A stretch of DNA of 5,267 bases from an uncultured Clostridia bacterium (GTDB lineage: Bacteria > Bacillota > Clostridia > UMGS1883). The DNA lies in contig CANRER010000186.1 in assembly GCA_947629615.1 (NCBI GenBank), positions 1 to 5,267 on the forward strand, given 5' to 3'. The notes beneath the pieces are model-generated. The model made no database searches. It was not told where the DNA came from and saw only the letters and a list, made by a program, of their open reading frames with translations. This document shows positions 1 through 5,267 of the stretch, piece by piece (position 1 is the stretch's first letter; every line of letters starts with the position of its first letter). Both the position numbers and the translations under genes were made by a program.

Positions 1-1410
1 GCCGAGCATACCAATGACAGCAGCTACATCTACGACTTTTGGGGAAGCGCCAACGAAAGCCTTAACGCCTTCGAGCTTTCCAAGGTCATCTCCGGCCGCC
101 TCGAGGGCGACGCCGCCACGGACGAAAGCGTGATAGAAAGCGTTGACGACGTTTACTATTACAACGGCAGGGTTTACATCGCCGACGCCGTGGCCAACAA
201 GGTTTTCGTCCTTGACGACGACTACAAGCTTATAAAGGAAATCAAAATCATTCGCGACGCCGAGGGCAAAATCGTCGTAAACGACGACAATAAACAGGCC
301 ATACTCAGCGCTCCCGAGGGCGTTTACGCCAACGACCAGTACATCTACATCTGCGATACCGGCAACAACAGGATATTCCTGCTCAACCCCGATACCTACG
401 CTCTTGAGATGGAGGTCGATAAGCCCGAAAACATGGTCGGCTCCACCGAGTTCGTTCCCTCCAAGATAGCCGTTGACAACGCCGGCAGAATGTTCGTCGT
501 TGTAAAGAGCAGCACCGAGGGTATCATCGAGCTCAACACCGACGGCAGCTTCTCGCGCTATTTCGGCGTCAACTCTCCCAAGGTAAGCCTTGTGGACGTA
601 TTCTGGAAGTCCATCGCCACCGATGAGCAAAAGGCGCAGATGTCCAAGACCTACGCCCCCGCCTTCGTGAACGTTCAGACCGACTCCGACGGCTTCGTTT
701 ACGCCGTAACTACCGACACCGCCTCCGAGGAAATGGTGTTCCGTTTCAACGCCAAGGGCGAAAACGTGCTTCGTAAGTTCGGCTACAGCGAGCAGCTCGG
801 CGACCTGCCCTCCGGCCCGGAGGATACCTCCAAGAGTACCTTTGCCGACGTGGCGGTTTCCGATTACGGCGTTTACGCGCTGCTCGACACGCTCAGAAAC
901 AGAGTTTTCCTCTATAACTTCGACGGAAACCTGCTGACGGTGTTCGGCGGCAAGGGCGACATCAAGGGTACCTTCAACACCCCCACGTCCATATGCTGGC
1001 ACGGGAACAATCTCATTGTCGGCGACAGCAAGCTGGCCTCGGCCTTTGTGTTCACCACAACGGACTTTGGCGCGCTGGTGCTCGACGCCGAGGAAAAGTA
1101 CTTCAACGGCGATTTCAACGCGGCCTCCGCGCTGAACGAGAAAATCGTTTCCATGAACGCCAACTATGACCACGCCTACGTTTCTATCGGCAAGAACTAT
1201 CTCATGCGCGACGAATATAAGCGCGCTATGGAATACTTCAAGCTGGGCAACGATAAGACCTACTACTCCACCGCCTTCGGGGGCTACAGGAACCTTCTTA
1301 TTCAGAAGTACTTCCCGATCTTCGCGATAGTGTTCCTCGCCTTTGTGGTATGGGTGCTGTGGACGGAGTACGCTTATCACAAGAAGCAGAAGCAGTTAGA
1401 AGAATTATAA
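1..1410 (+). CDS. NHL-repeat / TPR-like protein with C-terminal membrane anchor (5' end missing)
   Basis: Frame 1 is open from the first base, so the gene begins upstream and the GTG at 130 is an internal valine codon; 469 residues are visible. Residue numbers here count from the window edge. About six NHL-like blades can be seen near residues 44-78, 101-140, 151-189, 217-261, 279-317 and 323-359. The clearest motifs are CDTGNNRIFLL in blade 2 and DTLRNRVFLYNFDG in blade 5. This fits a six-bladed beta-propeller. Residues about 360-425 are helical and TPR-like (AEKYFNGDFNAA, then YLMRDEYKRAMEYFKLGN). A single hydrophobic helix at about 438-458 is followed by a short Lys/Glu-rich tail. From relatives I recall, a YTYDYWG-like segment (here YIYDFWG, residues 9-15) lies soon after the signal peptide, so probably only 30-50 residues are missing. 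The propeller and TPR region would then sit outside the membrane. NHL propellers usually bind proteins, glycans or other ligands; the ligand here is unknown, and enzymatic activity is possible but unsupported. Confidence 0.85.
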   Translation, partial: AEHTNDSSYIYDFWGSANESLNAFELSKVISGRLEGDAATDESVIESVDDVYYYNGRVYIADAVANKVFVLDDDYKLIKEIKIIRDAEGKIVVNDDNKQAILSAPEGVYANDQYIYICDTGNNRIFLLNPDTYALEMEVDKPENMVGSTEFVPSKIAVDNAGRMFVVVKSSTEGIIELNTDGSFSRYFGVNSPKVSLVDVFWKSIATDEQKAQMSKTYAPAFVNVQTDSDGFVYAVTTDTASEEMVFRFNAKGENVLRKFGYSEQLGDLPSGPEDTSKSTFADVAVSDYGVYALLDTLRNRVFLYNFDGNLLTVFGGKGDIKGTFNTPTSICWHGNNLIVGDSKLASAFVFTTTDFGALVLDAEEKYFNGDFNAASALNEKIVSMNANYDHAYVSIGKNYLMRDEYKRAMEYFKLGNDKTYYSTAFGGYRNLLIQKYFPIFAIVFLAFVVWVLWTEYAYHKKQKQLEEL

Positions 1411-1411
1411 T

Positions 1412-1417
1412 GAGGTG
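1412..1417 (+). promoter_or_regulatory. Ribosome binding site for the YIP1-family gene
   Basis: GAGGTG lies in the 11-base gap after the TAA stop of the NHL/TPR gene. It is 4 bases before the ATG at 1422 and 7 bases before the adjacent ATG at 1425. The spacing slightly favours 1425 as the true start, which would remove one Met from the protein. Confidence 0.75.
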
Positions 1418-1421
1418 AAGA

Positions 1422-2051
1422 ATGATGAAAAAGCTATTGGAAGATTTCAAATATCTCTTGCACGTCATTACCCACCCATTTGATGGCTTCTACGAGGTGC
1501 GGTTCCGCGGCAAGAAAAACGTTTATCTCGGAGCGATAATCCTTATCCTTTACGGACTGCTTGCTATCATAAAGTACCAGTACACAGGCTTTATAATGAA
1601 CAACAACCCCATGTTCAGAATGAACAGTATAACGACCTTCCTGTTCGGCATCTTCCCGTTCATTCTGTTCTGCATAAGCAACTGGAGCGTTACGGCCATA
1701 TTCGAGGGCAGCGGTAAGTTTTCCGACATCTTCACCGTCGTGACATACGCGCTTTTCCCCAAGCTGGTGCTCGACGCTGTCATCGTTATACTGAGCAACG
1801 TCGTAACCAAGGAGGAGGCCACGATACTTACGGCGATAAGCGCGTTCGGCGCGGTATACTTCGCCTTCCTCGTGTTCGCCGGCCTCTGCGTGGCGCATGA
1901 ATATACCGCCGCCACCAACATTGTGATGATAATTGCCACCTTCGTCGCGGCGATAATCATTATCTTCCTGGCGATACTCTACATAACGCTCATTCAGAAG
2001 GTTGTTTCCTTCGCAGTAACCTTCGGCTCCGAATTTATGAAAAGGTGGTGA
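1422..2051 (+). CDS. YIP1-family integral membrane protein
   Basis: This 209-residue protein has five predicted membrane helices at about residues 34-51, 70-88, 105-126, 135-157 and 165-190. The N-terminus is cytoplasm-like and amphipathic and contains HPFDGFYEVR (18-27), a signature I associate with YIP1-family proteins of Clostridia. Further family-like stretches are CISNWSVTAIFEGSGKFSDI (84-103) between helices 2 and 3, and an AHEYTAA turn (158-164) between helices 4 and 5. YIP1 domains are best known from eukaryotic Golgi Rab-interacting proteins; the bacterial members have no settled function. I see no catalytic motif. The gene starts 11 bases after the NHL/TPR gene and ends 5 bases before the likely start of the DUF5696-like gene. 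It may be a membrane partner or assembly factor for the two flanking surface proteins, which is inference from context. ATG 1425 is an alternative start. Confidence 0.85.
   Translation: MMKKLLEDFKYLLHVITHPFDGFYEVRFRGKKNVYLGAIILILYGLLAIIKYQYTGFIMNNNPMFRMNSITTFLFGIFPFILFCISNWSVTAIFEGSGKFSDIFTVVTYALFPKLVLDAVIVILSNVVTKEEATILTAISAFGAVYFAFLVFAGLCVAHEYTAATNIVMIIATFVAAIIIIFLAILYITLIQKVVSFAVTFGSEFMKRW
2043..2048 (+). promoter_or_regulatory. Ribosome binding site for the DUF5696-like gene, inside the end of the YIP1 gene
   Basis: AGGTGG forms the last two sense codons (Arg-Trp) of the YIP1 gene and sits 8 bases before the ATG at 2057. This decides the start. An in-frame GTG at 2045 would lie inside the Shine-Dalgarno sequence itself and has no good site upstream, so it is not the likely initiator. 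The overlap with the upstream stop suggests translational coupling. Confidence 0.8.
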
Positions 2052-2056
2052 TTGAT

Positions 2057-4885
2057 ATGAAAAATTTCTTAAAGAATTTAAGCTTGATGAAAATTGTCTG
2101 CATTCTCGTCGCTCTGTTCTTGGTAGTAAGTATCATATCATGGCTGCCTCAGCTCAGCATGAAGGGCTCTAAGCGCCCGGAGGTTGGCTCAAGCGCATTG
2201 GCCGAAGGCCTCGGAGCCATTGACGTGAGCGCCGACGAAACGCTCGTTGCCGAAAACGGCGGCCGTCAGCTCTACGTAAACCCCAAGAACCTCGACATCA
2301 AGGTTGTGGATACCGCCTCCCAAACGTATTGGGAGTCCAAGAGCCAAACGGAGGAATCCGAATCCAGCGCGACCGGCCCCATCGCCATCACCTACGTTGA
2401 CGGCGCGGGCGCCGAGCAGGTTTGGAGCGGCTACGACTTCTCCGTCGCCGACGACGGCGGCTATCGTATAGAGAGAATAGAGAACGGCTTCCGCGCCGAG
2501 CTCCACTTCTCCAGCGAGGAGTCCACCAACCTCGAGGAGTATATGCCCAAGCAGATAAACGCCGAAAAGTATAAGGAGTACTTTATCGACAAGGTTGACG
2601 AGCTCGTCAAGGACGGCAAGATTTCCGACGAGGACCAGGAAAACTACAACAAGGCCCTCGAAATGATTTACGCCCAGTCCGACGACGGCGAGTCCTACTA
2701 TAATAAGTATTCCGGCACACCTCCCGTGTCGGCCACGAACATCCTCATTCAGCTCAGCAAGGACGTCGGATACAACGTTGACCTCATCCGCGAGGACAGC
2801 AACGAGTTCGGCTTCACCTTCGAGCTGACCGAAAACGCCGACTTCACCATTCCCGTCGAGTTCAAGCTCGACGAGGGCGATCTGGTGGTAAACGTACCCA
2901 CCCACGAGATAAAGACCGGAAATGAGGACTTCGTGCTTAAGGCCATCGACCTTCTGCCCAACTTCGGCATGGTCGAGGCCGAGGAAACCGACGACGGCTT
3001 TATCTTCGTTCCCGACGGCAGCGGCGCCCTGTTCGACCTTAACAGCTACGACAGTGGCTACACCGAATACAGCCGTGCGGTTTACGACAACACCTATTAC
3101 GATACGGTCTATAATCAAAGCGAATTTCGCGAGAACATAACCATGCCGGTGTTCGGCATGGGCAGCATGGCCGACAGAAAGGTTAAGCCGGAGGAGCCCG
3201 AGGAAACCGAGGGCGAAGAGGGAGAAGCAGCGGCTGAAGGTGAAGCCGCGGACGGCGAGGCCGCAGAGCCCGCCGAAGAACCCGCCGCTGAGCCGGAGCA
3301 GCCCGCCGCCGAGGCGGAGGCCGCCGAGGATGAAGCGGCCGAGGCCGTAAATTCGGAGCTTGTAACCTCCGTTACCGCACCCGCCGAACCCGCGGAGCCC
3401 GCCGATAAGCCCTATAACGGCTTCATGGGCATAATCGAGAGCGGCGACCTTACGGCCACAATCAACGTTAAGCTGGCCGCCAACGCCGACAGCGACGCCG
3501 ACGCCCCCTATAACAAGGTGTTCCCGTCGTTCGACGTAATGCAGGTCAGCAGCGTTAAGGTGTTCGGGCCCTACAGCGATAACGACGCCCGTTTCACCGC
3601 CACCACCGACAGCTACGACTTCGACTGCCGCGTCCGCTATAAGCTCTACGTTGACGACGCCAACTACTACAACATGAGCCAGACCTACAGGGATTACCTC
3701 ATTAAGACGGCTGAGCTCAAGGAAAAGACCGACGAGCAGTACGCCGAGGCTCCCGGAGTATTTTTGGACGTAATTTCGGCGCTGACCGTGGACGCGAGAG
3801 TTCTCGGCGTGCCCTACGACAAAACGATGTCGATGACGACATACGACGAGCTGGCCGACATCTACGACGACCTCAAGGACGTTAAAAAGGTGGTTGACTA
3901 CCGCGGCGCCTTCAACGGAGGTATATATAACAAGATAAACACCTCCGCCAAGCTCACCGGCAGCAACGGCAATAAGGCCGCCCTTGAAAGCCTGCTTAAC
4001 GATAATTGGGATTCGCTCTATCTTGGCGTGAACCCCTCCGAGGTCTATAAGACCACGGCGTCCTTCTCGCCGCGCAAGCACGCGCTGATAACCTTCAACG
4101 GCGACCCCATCGAAACCTTTAAGTACCACATACCCACCGGCGAGTTCGATATGAAGGGCAACGGCTTCTACACCATCGCTCCCGAGTATCTGACCCACGT
4201 TGTGAACGAGTTCAGCGCCGACGCGGCTCAGTATAAGAATTTGGCAATCGGCGATTTGGGCAGCCTCACCTACGAGAACCTCAGCGCCGACAACGAGTGG
4301 AACCCCTACGAGTCCGAGGTTGTAATTCAGGACGCGCTCACCACCCTCGCCGCCGACAGGAAGCTGGTACTCGACAACCCCAACGCCAACAGGGTTAAGT
4401 ACGCGGCGATTGCCGCCGACGTTTCCCGCGAGAGCAGCGACTATGGTCTTATTAAGGAAAACGTACCTTTCCGTCAGCTTGTGCTCAACGGTCTTACCGA
4501 TTACACCACTCTCAGCGAGAATACCTCCTCCTCCAACGAGGCCTACTTCACGCTTCAGGCTCTGGAGCTTGGCTCAATGCCCAAGTTCACCATCACCGCA
4601 AAGCGGGTGAACGAGCTCAAGGAAGCCAACTACAACGAGCTTTACGCTACCGAGTACGCCATCTTCGCCGACCAAATCAAGGAACAGTACGCCACCATCA
4701 AGGCGGAGTTCGATAAGATCGGCACAACAAAGATCACCGGCCACCGCGTGCTGGATAACAAGGTTTACGAAACGACCTACGCCTCCGGCGTGAAGGTGAT
4801 CACAAACTACAATACCTATGAAGTAGATACTGAACGCGGTTCTCTTGCCGCTCAGAGCTACCTTATAGTGGAAGGAGGGGAATAA
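2057..4885 (+). CDS. DUF5696-like membrane-anchored extracytoplasmic protein
   Basis: From ATG 2057 the protein has 942 residues. A lysine-flanked hydrophobic helix at 13-30 is a signal anchor. There is no lipobox, so it is not an obvious lipoprotein. Residues about 45-350 look mostly beta, with one helical segment near 170-225, and include VNVP (278-281) and VPDGSGALF (318-326), the family signature that I recognise best. An Ala/Glu/Pro-rich stretch (about 378-451) then interrupts the protein. The second half starts as a probable alpha/beta barrel at GVFLDVIS (567-574), followed by a YRGAFNGGIYNK motif near 615, NVPFRQLVLNG (802-812) and a C-terminal YETTYASGVKVITNYN (904-919). These match what I remember of DUF5696 proteins, which often neighbour sugar ABC transporters. 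The architecture recalls glycoside hydrolases with an N-terminal beta-sandwich and a barrel, but I cannot assign catalytic acids. Glycan binding or cleavage at the cell surface is inference. The family is assigned from memory of motifs, not from a search. Confidence 0.8.
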   Translation: MKNFLKNLSLMKIVCILVALFLVVSIISWLPQLSMKGSKRPEVGSSALAEGLGAIDVSADETLVAENGGRQLYVNPKNLDIKVVDTASQTYWESKSQTEESESSATGPIAITYVDGAGAEQVWSGYDFSVADDGGYRIERIENGFRAELHFSSEESTNLEEYMPKQINAEKYKEYFIDKVDELVKDGKISDEDQENYNKALEMIYAQSDDGESYYNKYSGTPPVSATNILIQLSKDVGYNVDLIREDSNEFGFTFELTENADFTIPVEFKLDEGDLVVNVPTHEIKTGNEDFVLKAIDLLPNFGMVEAEETDDGFIFVPDGSGALFDLNSYDSGYTEYSRAVYDNTYYDTVYNQSEFRENITMPVFGMGSMADRKVKPEEPEETEGEEGEAAAEGEAADGEAAEPAEEPAAEPEQPAAEAEAAEDEAAEAVNSELVTSVTAPAEPAEPADKPYNGFMGIIESGDLTATINVKLAANADSDADAPYNKVFPSFDVMQVSSVKVFGPYSDNDARFTATTDSYDFDCRVRYKLYVDDANYYNMSQTYRDYLIKTAELKEKTDEQYAEAPGVFLDVISALTVDARVLGVPYDKTMSMTTYDELADIYDDLKDVKKVVDYRGAFNGGIYNKINTSAKLTGSNGNKAALESLLNDNWDSLYLGVNPSEVYKTTASFSPRKHALITFNGDPIETFKYHIPTGEFDMKGNGFYTIAPEYLTHVVNEFSADAAQYKNLAIGDLGSLTYENLSADNEWNPYESEVVIQDALTTLAADRKLVLDNPNANRVKYAAIAADVSRESSDYGLIKENVPFRQLVLNGLTDYTTLSENTSSSNEAYFTLQALELGSMPKFTITAKRVNELKEANYNELYATEYAIFADQIKEQYATIKAEFDKIGTTKITGHRVLDNKVYETTYASGVKVITNYNTYEVDTERGSLAAQSYLIVEGGE
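3141..3161. other. Perfect inverted repeat within the DUF5696-like gene
   Basis: The 8-base arms CCATGCCG (3141-3148) and CGGCATGG (3154-3161) are exact reverse complements around a 5-base loop, GTGTT. The element is in coding sequence (Met-Pro-Val-Phe-Gly-Met) 26 bases before the acidic low-complexity stretch. No T-run follows, so it is not a terminator. It may be chance, given the Met-Pro / Gly-Met codons. Confidence 0.5.
3188..3409 (+). repeat. Ala/Glu/Pro-rich low-complexity insert with short periodic repeats, inside the DUF5696-like gene
   Basis: This encodes residues about 378-451 and is made almost only of Ala, Glu, Pro, Gly and Asp up to residue 430, then more mixed with PAEPAEPADKP at the end. 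Two repeat types are visible. GEAA occurs three times (codons at 3221, 3239 and 3254), each time with different synonymous codons. A 15-base unit beginning GCCGCCGAGG occurs at 3305 and 3320, with a one-mismatch copy (GCGGCCGAGG) at 3335, encoding AAEAE, AAEDE, AAEAV. The reading frame is kept throughout. It is most likely a disordered, strongly acidic linker between the N-terminal beta region and the C-terminal half of the protein. Confidence 0.85.
4874..4878 (+). promoter_or_regulatory. Ribosome binding site for the sugar permease gene, inside the end of the DUF5696-like gene
   Basis: A strong GGAGG (within GGAGGGG) encodes the Gly-Gly before the final Glu of the upstream protein and lies 8 bases before ATG 4887. 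The upstream TAA (4883-4885) falls between the site and the start, leaving one base between the genes. This is a typical translationally coupled junction. Confidence 0.9.
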
Positions 4886-4886
4886 T

Positions 4887-5267
4887 ATGAAAGCTGAAAC
4901 AGCAAAAACAAAGAAGCCGAGAAAACCGCTCACCTTCGCGACAACGCAGAAGATAAACGGCTACGTTTTCTTGGCGCCGTGGATAATCGGCTTCCTTCTG
5001 TTCTTCATGATACCGCTTGTTAATACCGTCATTTATTCCTTCAACGACGTTCAGGTTGGCGAAACGGGCGGTATGGAAATGGAGTTTGTCGGCACGGATA
5101 ACTACTTCGATTTGTTCAACACCGAGGTTTCCACCCAGTCGCAGCAGTTTATCCGCGTGTTCTCCGACGAAAACTCCAACGTGCTGGTAAACACACCCTT
5201 GATAGTTATATTCAGCCTTTTCTGCGCGCTGCTCGTCAACGCGAAGTATAAGGGCCGCGGAGTGGTC
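4887..5267 (+). CDS. Sugar ABC transporter permease, MalF/UgpA/LplB type (3' end missing)
   Basis: The first 127 residues are present, and the gene runs off the window. A Lys-rich cytoplasmic N-terminus of about 22 residues is followed by GYVFLAPWIIGFLLFFMIPL (25-44), the typical first helix of binding-protein-dependent sugar permeases, then NTVIYSFND (46-54). FVGTDNYFDLF (67-77) corresponds to the usual F-x-G-x-x-N-Y motif of the first external loop. VNTPLIVIFSLFCALLVN (101-118) is the start of the transmembrane core, followed by the usual K-x-x-G-R segment. The EAA loop that contacts the ATPase lies beyond the window. The first external loop appears some 15 residues longer than usual (about 79-98). 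By family, the protein forms half of the membrane channel for an oligosaccharide or monosaccharide. The substrate cannot be told from this fragment. A second permease and a lipoprotein solute-binding protein would be expected next to it. The start is fixed by the GGAGG 8 bases upstream. Confidence 0.92.
   Translation, partial: MKAETAKTKKPRKPLTFATTQKINGYVFLAPWIIGFLLFFMIPLVNTVIYSFNDVQVGETGGMEMEFVGTDNYFDLFNTEVSTQSQQFIRVFSDENSNVLVNTPLIVIFSLFCALLVNAKYKGRGVV

Noticed and set aside
130..132. GTG as the start codon of the NHL/TPR gene
   Set aside because: The same frame is open back to base 1 and encodes a family-like YIYDFWG segment upstream. No ribosome binding site precedes the GTG, so the gene is cut by the window edge.
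912..1163. 83-codon minus-strand open frame opposite the NHL/TPR gene
   Set aside because: It lies wholly within a well-supported plus-strand gene, is short and has no recognisable features.
1408..1424. Promoter or terminator in the gap between the NHL/TPR and YIP1 genes
   Set aside because: The gap is only 11 bases and is taken up by the ribosome binding site. No stem-loop or T-run is present.
1434..1960. Two overlapping minus-strand open frames opposite the YIP1 gene
   Set aside because: They occupy different frames of the same stretch and have no convincing ribosome binding site or domain. The plus-strand frame encodes a coherent five-helix membrane protein.
2922..3140. Short plus-strand open frame in another frame of the DUF5696-like gene (and a similar one at 4410-4610)
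   Set aside because: The translations are rich in Thr, Pro, Ser and Ala, as expected from out-of-frame reading of the C-ending codons. No ribosome binding site is seen.
2189..4198. A 669-codon open frame on the minus strand opposite the DUF5696-like gene
   Set aside because: Its translation is dominated by Gly, Val, Leu and Ala runs with no recognisable domain. It mirrors the strongly biased codons (GCC, GAC, TTC, AAC) of the plus-strand gene, which rarely give stop triplets on the opposite strand. The plus-strand protein has clear family motifs.
4574..4933. 119-codon minus-strand open frame across the DUF5696-like/permease junction
   Set aside because: It spans the coupled junction with its strong plus-strand GGAGG site, and its valine/leucine-rich translation is typical of an antisense shadow.

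Overview
The window is a stretch of densely packed, co-directional (+ strand) bacterial genes, with an incomplete gene at each end. In order it holds: (1) the 3' part of a gene for an NHL-repeat propeller protein with a TPR-like region and a C-terminal membrane anchor; (2) a small five-helix YIP1-family membrane protein; (3) a long membrane-anchored extracytoplasmic protein resembling the DUF5696 family; (4) the 5' part of a MalF/UgpA/LplB-type sugar ABC transporter permease. I see no RNA gene, mobile element, CRISPR array, riboswitch, promoter or terminator. No stretch longer than about 15 bases is free of coding sequence.

The gene set and style suggest an anaerobic Firmicute of the class Clostridia, perhaps an Oscillospiraceae/Ruminococcaceae-like gut organism. 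The reasons are strong GGAGG-type ribosome binding sites, single-membrane surface-protein architecture, more than 50% GC by eye with C-ending codons (GCC, GAC, TTC, AAC), and, from memory, the occurrence of NHL / YIP1 / DUF5696 / sugar-permease clusters in Clostridia and Paenibacillus. This taxonomic call is inference. No marker gene is present.

The genes almost certainly form one operon. Gaps between them are 11, 5 and 1 bases, and two of the three ribosome binding sites lie inside the last codons of the preceding gene, so translation is probably coupled. The natural reading is a surface carbohydrate system. The permease (with a second permease and a solute-binding protein expected just outside the window) would import a sugar or oligosaccharide. 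The DUF5696-like protein has a beta-rich N-terminal half and a C-terminal half that may be a glycosidase-like barrel, and would act on or bind glycan outside the membrane. The NHL/TPR protein would act as a surface binding or scaffold module, and the YIP1 protein would be a membrane partner. Only the transport role rests on a well-understood family. The roles of the other three are unknown.

The most notable points are the conserved but functionally unexplained NHL-YIP1-DUF5696-permease module, and a roughly 70-residue Ala/Glu/Pro-rich insert in the middle of the DUF5696-like protein that contains short periodic repeats.
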